Positions 22,355 through 33,384 of a stretch of 64,000 bases of DNA are shown piece by piece; position 1 is the first letter of the stretch; each line of letters begins with the position of its first letter. The notes beneath the pieces were generated by a model that was not told the DNA's origin, ran no database searches, and saw nothing but the letters and a program-made list of their open reading frames with translations. Source of the stretch: Leucocoprinus leucothites (lineage: Eukaryota > Basidiomycota > Agaricomycetes > Agaricales > Agaricaceae). A program made the translations under genes and the position numbers. Location: contig JAACJO010000045.1 in NCBI GenBank assembly GCA_013368445.1, forward strand, positions 1 to 64,000. The letters run 5' to 3'.

Positions 22355-25117
22355 CTACTCTGTGTCATCACTACCACCCGTGGCTGAACCTGACCCATCA
22401 ATTGACTTGTTCCCTCCTCCATCGGCGGCCGTGCCATGATTCTCGCGTGCCATACCAAGGTCATCGTCAGAATCCAGTTCCATGTCAGAGTCAACCCGGG
22501 CACCAAGGGGTAAATCTTTATCAAGACCAAGCTTTCGGCAAACAATCCCACACTTGTGATCAGTGGCAAAAGACTTGATGCCTCGAATACCAAAGTCGCT
22601 GATCCCAGAGTTCCTTTCAATGAAATCATTCACTCAGTCACATATAAATTAATACAGATATCAAGATGGACTGACCTATTGGATGTATGTGTCATAAGAT
22701 CAAACAAAATCAAACCATCATGACCGTTGACAACTGCGGGGCTTCCTATAAACAACAACAGACTAAACCACTGACTTGAAGCTGAGACGAAAATCAACGA
22801 AGGCTTACCTTGAACATCCGCAAACACCAAGTTCCAATTGCTATGCCCATAAGAAAAATGTGTAAATGCATAGATTGTTGAGCTCTTGAGGTCCATGCCA
22901 GTCGAAGGGTGGGAAAGGGTACCACTGAAGTGCTTGACATTCTTTGGATGCCGTGTCTCAACAAGCCACATGATGCCTTCATCTTCGAGTGAGTATGAAG
23001 AGATACCGGATGCAGCACTCGGCTCCATGCTAGCTTTTTCTTGGAGGAGGAAGGCATCAGCAATCATGATGTCTAGATTAGATCATGAGTATATAAGTGA
23101 GTTGAAATTGAAACCATCATCAACAATCATAGTTGAACATGAATATCAGAATACTCACATTTGTTGACTACAACATTACTCGCAGAGCAATGATCATAGA
23201 AGGCACTAAGGAACCATTTTGCCTGGCAAAGTCGTGAACACTCAGCCTTGATCTGAGCATTGTGCTGGGCTATTTGATCCCCACCTGCACCAGCCAGTTC
23301 ATCAGATAATTGGTCAATGTCATTGCTCAGACGAAAGAACTGTTTAGTGACATATTCAACCTCCCCATCAACACCAGCGAGGATAAGCTGATCAAGTACA
23401 ATAAAAGCTTGAATTCTCACACAAACTGATCAGAAGAATGATGCCATACCTGATATGCATTCTTCATCATTCCTTTTGCAAATGGTGCATCTTGAATATA
23501 GCCAGTTAATGAGCCTGGAAGGGTTGTAAAGCTTGTTTGGCCAGTTGTATTGTCAACTGTACATATAATCTTCTCAAAGTTGATTTTCGATGATTTGTGT
23601 ACTGGTTTGGACAGGTGGTTTGCAGGAAGTGGTTTGAACATGGATGAGATTTGATGATGATGTGCTCCAGATCCTGAAGGCATAGAATTCAGAGACCAAT
23701 TCATAGGTGAATCAAAGATAAGGAATACCTGTCATTGTGCACTGTTGCTTAGCAATATGATCTTGTGGATCAGACAGAGAATCACTGCATGGGCAACGAT
23801 GGCTAGATTTTCCCAGTAATGTGCATAGTAAGCTCCCATCCTTGAGATCAAGATCATCAAGGCCATTTGTATTATCCAAAATCTCAGCCTTACACCGTTT
23901 GTTGTACTGGTTTTGAAGGAATTTGTCACTATGTGAGTAGTAGTCATTTTATGGAAGTGAGTGTCTTACCTGATCAATATTAATGAATAGCTCCAGACAG
24001 AATGCTGGAGTGCCACACTGCTTTTCCAAATAACAGAATTGTAGTGGCAAAGTTGGTTGTGGATGTCCTGGAGGAAAGTAGTGCCTGACAAAGTCCACAA
24101 CTGTCATTGATGAAGTTCCATCCTCAAGGAGGCTGTTTGGGTATAAACACAGGGACACCTCACTATTGAGAAGTGGGATAGCAGTGTCCTTAGACCACTC
24201 AATATTCAGGGTTTGGAGAATATCTGTCTTGATATCTACCCAATTATGAGATTTTTCCATTTTTTACTGTAGCAAGAATTAGACATACCTGGAAGGTAGG
24301 TGGTTTGTGAATATCACTTGGACAATGATCCAAGTGTGGCATCAAGTGCCTTTGGCTTATCACTTTGACAAAACTAGATAATAAAAATAGAATATTATGA
24401 GGATAACAAGTTGATAAGTGCAGAGAAATACTCACCATCCAGCATACATTTGCTTGAGGTACAGTGGTTGGGGCTATGGCTTGCTCATATTGATGGAGCT
24501 CAGTGGTGCTTAGAGTTGATGTTCCTGCTGAGGACCCTTTAGAAAAACCAGATTGCCCACGGAAATGCTTCCGCAGCCTTGCAGTTCACTCAGCCTAAAT
24601 ATCTAAGATCTCTTGAGGAACACGTGGAGCATAAGCAATTGCTGGTAGGATAAAACAATTTTGTCTATTTTCAGAAATTCTGTTAATGACTTCATATAAA
24701 TCATAACACTCACATGAAGGATATCAATGATGAGTTACCTGGATACTACCTGATGCTACCTGGGTAGATGATAGGCTGCTGGTTGGATTGCCAGTAGGTG
24801 CCCAAATGCTTGCAGCAGTATCAGCACAAATAGTAGTCTCACATAGTTGTATATCTGCGAGCATCTTGGTCATATTACAGAATGACTTGCTACACATTGC
24901 ACACTGTGGCCACTGCTAAAATATGTATTTATCTTGAGAATGGCTAAGTCACCAAGTGTGGTCTGAAAGTACTCACCTGGGTGTCAGTATATGCTAGAGA
25001 GCCAATCATGTGGGGGGCAAGAAGTTTGCACTTCAAGCAAGTAGAGGGCAACACAGTCACAGGAAGAAGAGGGAAGTGTTTCCCACAGCTATTACATTCA
25101 GGAATATCAGAGTCCAT
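22355..25117 (-). pseudogene. Alpha-kinase (MHCK/eEF2K-type) with N-terminal zinc-finger-like region, two nonsense codons
   Basis: Multi-exon gene read from the ATG at 25117. Exon 1 (24977-25117) encodes ECNSCGK and STCLKCK, and exon 2 (24739-24912) WPQCAMCSKSFC, so three C-x2-C pairs suggest zinc binding. Exon 3 contains TAG (24595-24597) and TGA (24586-24588), consistent with CAG to TAG and CGA to TGA. Middle exons include the 23949-24260 and 23127-23704 frames. The C-terminal part is the alpha-kinase domain: FTHFSYGHSN and LVFADVQG (about 22790-22860), GLILFDLMTHT after an intron, then ISDFGIRGI and HKCGIVCRKLGL (about 22510-22600); the His/Cys residues of the last motif bind zinc in this fold. 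The protein ends in an acidic, Gly/Ser-rich tail. The family phosphorylates serine or threonine in helices. Domain call is firm; exon borders in the middle are approximate. Confidence 0.8.
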
Positions 25118-25578
25118 GATGCAAGCAATAAATAGAGTGAGGTTGAGTGAGCAACAAGAAGCTACAGGATAAGCCTGCAGTTGGCGAACTGGGGGTACCA
25201 GCTTTTATACTAGTTCCGCACCCACCAGAATGCTCAAGAAAGCATGTTTGGACTTGGTTTGGGCCTGTAAACCATTTGCTTAGAGTACTTACTCACTTAA
25301 ACCCTTAATGACTCAAGATATTACAATGTGCAGACACACTACTCTCGGCTCAGAGATGTTTCAGTTGCCACCTGTTCACCAGAGAAAGCAGAAATAGCAT
25401 TGTCTGGCTGGCAGTACAGGAATCCTGCACTGAACATGCGGAATGAAACCATAGCACAGACCAACTCCTAATCATATAAAAGTTTACCTCCAGCAAGTCG
25501 ATTCATTGGGATCCTGCACTTCCTGCCTTCATTCTTTCTTGCCACCAACAGGCTCTTTCATCACAATTCCTGCTCTTG
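25118..25578. other. Intergenic region between alpha-kinase and integrase-like remnants
   Basis: No gene recognised; the left part should contain the leader of the alpha-kinase gene. Confidence 0.3.
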
Positions 25579-26408
25579 ATGCCTAATCCTAGTGGGAAAA
25601 ATGGCTATGGCACAGGTACTAAAAACTGTGCATGTCTCTCATGTGGTATGATGGAGTAATAGCTAACTGTGTCAACTTACTTTATGCTAGATCCACCTGA
25701 TGAAGTCCTTTGCAAGTATCTCACCAAGCTTGCTGTCCTTCCTCTCAGTGTACAACAGAAGCTTGATCAAATTTGAGCGGATCTTGGTCTTGATATCTGG
25801 TATGTTGTATGACCTCATTATTTTTCATTTCGTTCATAACTCAATGCTTGATTTAGACTGTCGATATTCTTTAAACTACAGAAGTGACTTGATATCCCAA
25901 GTATCAAATGGCCTGGACTCTCTAGTCAAAAACTCAGAGATGCTGTTATCGAAGAGGTAGCAAAAGATGTTGTACATGCAAATGGACCAGCTGCCATCAA
26001 GGATAAGCTTCAAGATAAGCTGGTCTTTGTACCAAGGTATGTTATTGAGATTGCTAGCTCTGGACTCTATATCATCTGCTGATCATATATTCAAGGGATC
26101 ACATTCGGGTGATCATGTGAGCCGTTGCTCCTGAAGGTTTTGATATTTGGTACCCTGGTTGAAAGGCACAGTGGATCAAACATCAGCCACTCCAGTTGAT
26201 CAGTCCATTCCATGAAATTTCAGCCAATGGACATGAGAAGCTCAACACTCAAGCTCTCCAGATGGGGGGCCTTGCTCTTCCGATTTATGGCTACAGGGAT
26301 AAGTGGTCTGGCAAAATCTTGAAGCTCTGTGTGTTTCCAGATGCTCAAAAGGCTTCAGCAATAGGTCATGTGTTCCTGGACCTGGTCTCAGACATTGGTG
26401 GTTTGTAG
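25579..26408 (+). pseudogene. Integrase-core-like basidiomycete protein, N-terminal half
   Basis: Pieces in order: a start MPNPSGKNG at 25579, PPDEVLCKYL and LAVLPLSVQQKL (25690-25770), a TGA, ADLGLDI, then after an intron AAIKDKLQDKL and VFVPR, another intron, IRVIMRAVAPEGFDIWYPG, a TGA, PFHEISANGHEKL, ALQMGGLALPIYG, RDKWSGKI and AIGHVFLDLV. This series is what I recall of a large agaricomycete family usually annotated as integrase-core-domain protein. Stops at TGA positions fit CGA to TGA. The frame ends at 26408, just where the family continues into a catalytic-like region; a plausible C-terminal half lies at 31519-32089, beyond several mobile elements. Family memory, not a search, supports this. 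Confidence 0.55.
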
Positions 26409-26800
26409 ACTCGCATTTTCAGTGAGATTTCACTTACTGTTGATGACTCTGAACTGGGCCACCCTGGGAACCTAGCCACTTCCTCAATATCTCAAGGAGG
26501 AGGCCATTGTAGTGCAATTAGTGATTTTGTACCATTATAGACTAAAGTTGGCATTGTTTTGTTAGGATTTCCAGTGAAATGAAAGTTATCTTCTATCAGA
26601 AAACTGTTCATCAAATGCGAAAAAAAGCTTGTATTCCAAATTTGGTAAGCATTTGAGTGAAATGATGTGCAATTTGCTCATTTTCTTCCAAATCAATACC
26701 CCTCAAAGAAGCACTAGTTTTTCTCCCAGGTATGATGATGTTATTATGAAAAGTCTATTGACCCACTTCCACACAAGATTAATACAAAGAAGTGTCTTTA
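26409..26800. other. Short stretch between integrase-like remnant and Tc1 element
   Basis: Some weak coding-like sequence continues from the integrase-like remnant (ISLTVDDSELGHPGN at about 26431-26475) and then fades. Nothing else is recognised. Confidence 0.3.
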
Positions 26801-27010
26801 CAGTGGCTCAAAAAACTGTCCCAATGTTTTCGCATTTTGGACATATTTGCTAATACCAGGGCAGATATATGGCCTAGCATCCTGAAAATATTCACACAGG
26901 TACCTTGACATATTGGGCGCATATATTCCCATGATCACATGACCTTGTCCATCAATGAATTAATAATGAATTATCGAAAATATCTACTCATTGGGACAGT
27001 TTTTTGACCC
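26801..27010 (+). repeat. Tc1 copy 1 inverted repeat, left
   Basis: Begins CAGTGGCTCAAAAAACTGTC and ends with CATTGGGACAGTTTTTTGACC, so the ends of this single repeat are themselves inverted copies. Matches the reverse complement of 28184-28393. Confidence 0.9.
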
Positions 27011-27026
27011 TCTGTTATCTACCTAC

Positions 27027-28046
27027 TCAATACTTTGTATGACCTCCTCTTGCCCTGATAACTGCCTCAATCCTTCTGGGCATGCTTTCTATCAGCCTTT
27101 GGCACCTTTCTGCTGGAATCTTATTCCACTCCTCTACTAGCCTCTCCCACAATTCAAATACTCCCTTGGGTGGTCTTTCATATGCCTTCAGCTGGTCCTT
27201 CAGGTAGGTCCAGAGGTGTTCAATGGGATTTAGGTCAGGGGATTGTGCAGGCCATGGTAGAACTTGAATGTTGTTGTCCACAAACCATTGTTGTCCCAGT
27301 TTTGAGGTGTGTTTTGGGTCATTATCCTGCTGGAATATCCTCTCCTCCTCCTCCATCTCCAACTTTTCAAAGCTTTCCACCACCCCATTGTCCAAAATCT
27401 CGCAGTATTGCACTGCATCCATATTCCCTTGAACCTCTATCAGCTTTCCTACCCCATTCCACCCCATACACCCCCACACCATCATGTTACCACCTCCTCC
27501 ATGTTTGACAGTAGGGAGAGTGGTCCTATCTGACAGTGGTTCCCCCCTCTCCTTCCAGGTATACACCTTTCCATCTGACCCAATCCTGTTGATCTTTGTT
27601 TCATCTGTCCACAACACCCTCTTCCAGTCCTCCACTGTCCAATTCCTATGTTCATGTGCAAAGTCAAGGCGTTCCTCACGATGTCGCTTTTTGAGTAGAG
27701 GTCGTTTGATCTTGGTTACAGAGCGAAATCCATTATCCTGAAGGGTATTTCTGACAGTTTGGGGTGTGACAGGGTCAGACAGAGTAGAGTTAATGAAAGT
27801 TGTAGCCTGGACAGCATTGTCTAGCTTTCCAGAGGTTATTTGGTGAATTATTGCTTTTTTATCACGAGGAGAAAGCTTGGAAGGACGTCCTCCCTTGTTG
27901 TTTTCCTTGTCCCCATCAACTTCTTTATTGATCCTCCCAACAGTAGACTTTCCTAGACCAGTTTTATGTTCAATCTGGCGCAAGGAATAGCCATCTTTGA
28001 GAAGAGAAGTGACTTGGGAGTATTGGGTAGAGGAGATAGCTTTCAT
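27027..28046 (-). CDS. Tc1-like transposase, intact
   Basis: Open frame of 339 residues from the ATG at 28046. N-terminal helix-turn-helix pair: YSLRQIEHKTGLGKSTVGRI, then a GRPSKLSPRDKK linker typical of Tc1 DNA-binding regions. Catalytic DDE residues: WTDETKIN (first D), FQQDNDPKH (second D) and SPDLNPIEHLW (E), the DD34E spacing of Tc1. It ends RARGGHTKY. The enzyme cuts and pastes the element at TA sites. No stop or shift is present, in contrast to the second copy at 33385-34977. Likely competent. Confidence 0.95.
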   Translation of the reverse strand: MKAISSTQYSQVTSLLKDGYSLRQIEHKTGLGKSTVGRINKEVDGDKENNKGGRPSKLSPRDKKAIIHQITSGKLDNAVQATTFINSTLSDPVTPQTVRNTLQDNGFRSVTKIKRPLLKKRHREERLDFAHEHRNWTVEDWKRVLWTDETKINRIGSDGKVYTWKERGEPLSDRTTLPTVKHGGGGNMMVWGCMGWNGVGKLIEVQGNMDAVQYCEILDNGVVESFEKLEMEEEERIFQQDNDPKHTSKLGQQWFVDNNIQVLPWPAQSPDLNPIEHLWTYLKDQLKAYERPPKGVFELWERLVEEWNKIPAERCQRLIESMPRRIEAVIRARGGHTKY

Positions 28047-28183
28047 GATGTAGTGGCAGGAAGAAAGACAGTTGTAGCCATCTCAACATGTCAACCAAGG
28101 TCACATGATCTTGTTTATTACTCCCACGCCTGCCCTGATGCTCCCCTGGCATGTTACAAGGTAGATACTGGGAGGCTGACAGG

Positions 28184-28393
28184 GGGTCAAAAAACTGTCC
28201 CAATGAGTAGATATTTTCGATAATTCATTATTAATTCATTGATGGACAAGGTCATGTGATCATGGGAATATATGCGCCCAATATGTCAAGGTACCTGTGT
28301 GAATATTTTCAGGATGCTAGGCCATATATCTGCCCTGGTATTAGCAAATATGTCCAAAATGCGAAAACATTGGGACAGTTTTTTGAGCCACTG
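28184..28393 (-). repeat. Tc1 copy 1 inverted repeat, right
   Basis: Reverse complement of 26801-27010; I found no mismatch by eye. Confidence 0.9.
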
Positions 28394-28709
28394 TATGTTA
28401 TGCAGTAAGTGTCGAAAATCAGTCAGTTGATGCATGGTTCAAACCTCAATACATGAGTCTCCAGTGGGTGCCTTCTCCTGATTTTTATATATGTCAATAG
28501 ATTGGATCTTCAAGCTTCTGATTCTGTCATGCTTGTATTCTTATCTTTTTTTTTTGGTGACTAGATTGACCCACCATTAGATACCATTTATGGCATTGTT
28601 CTATCAGAAGTCTGCTAGAAAAACCCTTCCTGGCATGTCATACCCCCTGCGAATGATCAGATAATAGTTAGAGGATTTGACACGGACGGTTTTTGACCCC
28701 ACAGTCACC
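28394..28709. other. Stretch between Tc1 copy 1 and second pogo-like relic
   Basis: No gene recognised. Contains a run of ten T near 28546. The left terminal repeat of the following element should lie in or near this stretch, but I could not find matching ends. Confidence 0.3.
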
Positions 28710-30892
28710 ATGCCCACTATGAACACTACAGAGAACTCAACTTGCCCTGCTAATCCAGATGTGGATAACATCCTCAGTGCTGAGGAACATATTCAACTGG
28801 CAATTCAAGCAATCAATAACTCACCTTTGCTTCCTGATGGGACTCGGGAATACAAAATTCGTGCTGCTGTCCATGATTTCAATGTCCCAAGATCCACCCT
28901 GACTACTCGTCTTAATGGAGTCCAAACTTGAAAAGAAGCACATGAGCATGAGCATCGGTTGACTCTTGCACAAGAGAATGTGGTTGTGGAATGGGTGAAG
29001 GTTATGGGGCAGAGGGGCTTGCCGGTTACTAGAGAAATGTTGGCAGATTATGCTCATGATATTTGTGGGAAGGAAGTCAGCAAGAACTGGGCTCAGAAGT
29101 TTGTGGAGAGGCATCCAGACCTCAAAGTCAAGTGGGCAACTACTCTGGAAGAGTGCCATGCTCGCTCACTCAATCCCACTATTGTTGCTGACTTCTTTGA
29201 TGTTCTCAAGACGATCATCTTGGAGTATGATATCCCTTGCGAGAACATCTATAATGCTGATGAGAAAGGTGTTCAGTTTGGTGTTGGTTGTAGTGTGGCT
29301 GCAATTGTTGATTGAAATCAAAAGACTGTACAACAGGTAGAAAATAGGAATAGAGAGATGGTCATGATCATTGAGGCAACCTGTGCAGATGGGAGTGCTC
29401 TTCCCCCTTCTGTCATCTTTTAGGGCTTGCATCAAAACCTTGAGTGGGGACATAATAGCCCATGTAGGGCAAGGTACCATTCAGGCTTATCTCCAATCAG
29501 CCAAACAGATCACTAATCCCACTTTGTAGCATCTCTGTCTTGCCAAATGGCTGGACTGACAAGGAGCTTGGTATGCTCTGGCTTGAGTGTGACTTTGAGC
29601 CCATGTCTCGAAAGCAGAACACCTCTAATCATCATTATTTGTTGATCCTTGATGGCCACAATTCCCACTGCACCTACAAATTCTGTAAGGTTGCAATGCA
29701 GGCATCAATTATTGTGATCTGCCTCCCCTCACATACAACTCATGCACTCCAGCCATGTGATGTTGGTGTCTTCAGTCCCCTCACACAAATGTGGAAGACT
29801 GAAGTCAACCAGTGTACGTGAAACAGCATCCCCATCACAAAAACCAACTTTCTCAAGCATTACTCAACTGCCTGTGGAAAGGCTTTTAAGCCTTCTACAA
29901 TTATTTCTGCATTTTTGAAGGCAGGAATTTATCCACTTAATCCATCCGCAATTCCTCTCTCAGCATTTGAGCCATCCAAACTTACCTCAACTCAGGTGGC
30001 CATGCCAATTCCACTGACCTTACCCTCAGTTCTCGAGCCAATAGATAATGCAGAAATTATCTCTGCTGACTTTAATGCCACTACCAGTGAGATAATTACA
30101 GCTACTACTACTACTACTACTACTACTCCAGTGGCTAGTGAGGATCCTCTCTCGAGTGCATCAGGTGCACAGGCACATTCTGCTGTACCCCCTGAACCAA
30201 TCCCCCAGTTTGCCATTTCTGGAATGCCTCCTCCCCTAGGCCCAAAAGCCTCTTATAACAATCTTCATAGCCAAAATGATCATCTTCGCCTTTTATTGGA
30301 ATGGTCACGCATCAAGCTCAAAAAGGCATATGCAATCCAGAAGCTAATGGAACGCGAAAATGAGTGGCTTCACATGGTTGCATTTCACAAAGATAAGAGT
30401 AAGAAAAAGAAAACTTACAGCAGTTTGGAGGCCCACCACATGACAAGTGAAGAAACCATGGATGAGCTTGCCAAGATGGAATTCATGACCAAATGGAAGG
30501 ACGTAATGAAGGAGGCTGGGCAACACTTCAAGATTCAGAGGCAGATGATTGTCCAACATGAGCGGGAGGTGGTAAAGGAGAAGAAGAAAGCTGAGCAGGA
30601 TAGGAAGAGGCGAGAGTGTTAGGAGGAGCAGCAGTGCAAGGCAGAGGCTAAAAGGGTAGAGAAGGCTGCTAAGGCTGCAGCACAAGAGGTGGAGCAGGCA
30701 TTGAAGGCAATGAAGAAGCAGGGAAAGAAGGGGAGGAAAGCCACAAAAAAGAAGTCAACTCAAGATCATGACACCTTTATGGAAGATTTGAACATACCAC
30801 TGCCTGACTCCCATCCTTCAACTCCTAGTAGTGAGCTCTCATTCTTGTTGTCATTTTCGGACCCAGAGACATCAGGTGAGTGCTACGAGCCT
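28710..30892 (+). pseudogene. Second pogo/Fot1-type DDE_1 transposase, decayed
   Basis: From the ATG at 28710. N-terminal psq-like part (EEHIQLAIQAI, FNVPRSTLTTRLNG), a TGA where arginine is expected, then a Tc5/CENP-B-like region (VVVEWVKVMGQRG, SKNWAQKFVERHPDL) and the first catalytic aspartate in IYNADEKGVQFG. After another TGA (29313-29315) the frame degrades between about 29420 and 29545. It resumes at PNGWTDKELG, has LLILDGHNSH (second D) and HALQPCDVGVF (third D; cysteine where leucine is usual), a TGA at 29819-29821, a Ser/Thr-rich part with a short (ACT)n run giving a threonine stretch, and a long lysine/glutamate-rich tail crossing a TAG at 30619-30621. It is a different family from the element at 13705-22161, judging by the sequence. 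Terminal repeats were not found. Confidence 0.8.
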
Positions 30893-31518
30893 TGATTCCT
30901 GGATGGTTGATAGACCTGTAATTTTAGGTGTTGTAAATGAAGAATCTGCTGAAGAAATCAGTACTAGCCATTGTAGGAACCCAAGGAGAGCTGTTCTAAC
31001 CAAGTAGAGCATACCAAGAATGTAGAAATATGTAATACTCACTCAATTGGGTGGTGGATGTGGATTATTTGATGAAAGATGAACCGATAGGAGCCTATTA
31101 TTGTGTATTTGGTGTGACTTGATGGCTGGCTCCCATGCCCTGGCCAGGTATCCAGGTAAGCCATGATTTCGAGTACCCCACCTTTAAATATTTGTACAGC
31201 TTGTGTATAGCCTCAGATTTTCTTCTTCTTCTACACAATTATATTTGAGAAGCTTCGCTATCAGGCTGCATTGGTTTCAAGGCCAATGCATACTCTACAT
31301 GACATGTACATACTGCCAAACCCTTATCCAGCTGGGTTCAGGGTCATCAACAGTACTGAATGCTAACAGGAATCCCTATCCAGGTCACAACCAATAAGGG
31401 TTCTGAAATTGGATGGCAGATGAGCATTCAAACAACATTTTGGTACAATAATACTTACTACCATCACCAATTATCCTAGATACTGTTACTAACACTATCA
31501 GTCTCTCAGTGAAATATG
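30893..31518. other. Stretch between pogo-like relic and integrase-like remnant
   Basis: No gene recognised. May contain the right end of the pogo-like element. Confidence 0.3.
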
Positions 31519-32089
31519 TGCACTGAACATCAACCCCAATGAATATCCTCCTCTTGTCAAGGTCAAATCGGTTAAGAACATTGTTATTGAGTCATTTTGG
31601 AAATGGATGCATGAGAAACTAGGTAAAAATCTCAAGGAAGAGATTCTTCAGGGGAAACATGAACATTTCTTTCAGGAGCATAACGACCAGCACCAGTATG
31701 TGGATCAGCTTCCTTTGCATCCATTGTAGCACTGTCTGACATCTCTGCATAGCATGCTCTTCTACTGGACATTTGTTCCTTTGGTTCAGGATGCACTCAA
31801 TGAGTACTCTACATGGTGGAATCAGCATTGCATCCATGGTCAGAAAGCGAAATTACTGCCTTCTGCACATATCCCTAGCCACACACTTAAGAACTGCGAG
31901 AGTCTCAGCAGCCATAACTACTTGATCAGGGTACTGGAGGATGTCATGGTGGATATACGTGCTGTCCTAGCTGAGGAAGTTGGCTCGAAGGAAGAGAACC
32001 TGGGTTGGTTTGACACCAGATTTGCAGAACTCGCTGAGAGGGCATATGAGGAAGTTGGTAAACTGCAGGTTTCACTTCAAAATGCCTGA
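31519..32089 (+). pseudogene. Integrase-core-like basidiomycete protein, C-terminal half
   Basis: Reads LNINPNEYPPLVKVKSVKN, IVIESFWKWMHEK, EEILQGKHEHFF, a TAG at about 31727, then LFYWTFVPLVQDALNEY, WWNQHCIHGQ and LPSAHIPSH, and ends QVSLQNA at 32089. The IESFW and WWNQH blocks are what I would expect after the catalytic part of the family seen at 25579-26408. It has the same orientation and the right order, so both pieces may be one gene pulled apart by the Tc1 and pogo-like insertions. The intervening catalytic region was not found, so two different degenerate copies cannot be excluded. Confidence 0.5.
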
Positions 32090-32727
32090 GAAGTGTTCAT
32101 GCAAATGGCATCTGTGCTTGCGAGGGTCTAGAGCTAGTGATCATTTGTTTTCAGCCAGTTCTGGTTGACTTGTTTAGTTGTCTTGCAGTAGTCTTACAAG
32201 TAGCTAGAGATGTTCAACTGACATTCTTAATAGATATGATGCTTTCTCTATACACAGGTTGTTGAATACTCATCTCACATAGACATAGCATCTTTGATCA
32301 ACCTGAGAGACAGTGGAGTGATGTCTTTGGTCAGCCCAAGAGACAGCATGATTGGCCCAGGATGCCTTTGGTCAACTGGAGAGACAGTGTGAGGGAGGTG
32401 CTGGTGCTGTTGTCTGCCCCGGCTATATCCTGGGTGTTGGACTGTGGTGGCGACCACATGGTGTGAATGCAGGTGTTGGTTGAGGTTGTTGCAGCAGATG
32501 TATAGAGGCTCAATTGATTGATTAATAAAGAGATGGGTCAGTTAGCACAGGTTAGCGCCCCATCACTCGTGTGTGAAAATGAAGCATGGAATTCTCACCT
32601 ACTGTAGCATGTGTAAACCTGTTTTGTAACTTCATGCAAACTTCGATGATTATCTCCACTTCCATAATCCTGATGTAAAGTGTTGGAATATGAAATTCAA
32701 ATTTTATCAATTCATGAAATGTACCAT
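32090..32727. other. Host sequence left of the first gypsy element
   Basis: No gene recognised apart from a short degenerate tandem repeat at about 32287-32400. The last bases before the element are ACCAT (32723-32727). Confidence 0.35.
32287..32400 (+). repeat. Degenerate minisatellite, about three units
   Basis: Three imperfect units each containing a form of CTTTGGTCA...GAGAGACAG, roughly 30-45 bases long. Low copy number; significance unknown. Confidence 0.45.
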
Positions 32728-33384
32728 TGTAGAGATCGGATGTCGCATGACGTCATATCACCGCCGTCACGCGTCGTCTCTCTACTACTGATTAAGTTTC
32801 CTCCTTCTTCGACAACTCTCTGTGTACTAACCGACACCCTACTACCCTGGCAACGCACCAATCATCAATCATAGCCGACTACTGTATCAAGACGCCCCTG
32901 CACAGTCCTCGCCCAGTAGCCGCCGCTTACCACCACTATCCCCCTCAGCTTTCCCCTTTCCTCTCTCAATTCCAGATGCCCCTTTCCTCTCTCCATTCTA
33001 CACTTTCCTTTTATTACTCGCTATGCATATTTCGCATTCGGCATCTCCGCTTCAACGCAACCGAGTTAGGATCTGTCATCCAACTGACAGAAGTCCGAAT
33101 ATTTAATGTTTGCTTTATATTCCCTTTTCCATTCCTCCTCTCTTTCTCCTTCTAAAAATCTAATAAAATCGTCACTCGTGCTCTGGCTCAACCGCTATCG
33201 TTTCGTCTCATCGCCTAATGTAATAGTGTAGGTCTAAATGGCCACATGGACCCTTCTCTCCACCTACTTCTCCACCACTAATATTCCTTAGAATTCGCTT
33301 TCCCTTACAAAATCTCGACAAATCGTCTCGTAAACTGCTCCTTCCTGCTCCCTATAGTCAGCTACAGCATTGTAGATACTCGTA

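Larger units (their letters stand above)
26801..28393 (-). mobile_element. Tc1-like DNA transposon, complete copy 1
   Basis: 1593 bases with TA duplicated at 26799-26800 and 28394-28395. It has long terminal inverted repeats of about 210 bases and an intact transposase on the minus strand. The two repeats look identical by eye, which suggests recent movement. Each repeat contains a second, inverted copy of its terminal motif (TCAAAAAACTGTCCCAATG outside and its reverse complement inside). Confidence 0.95.
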
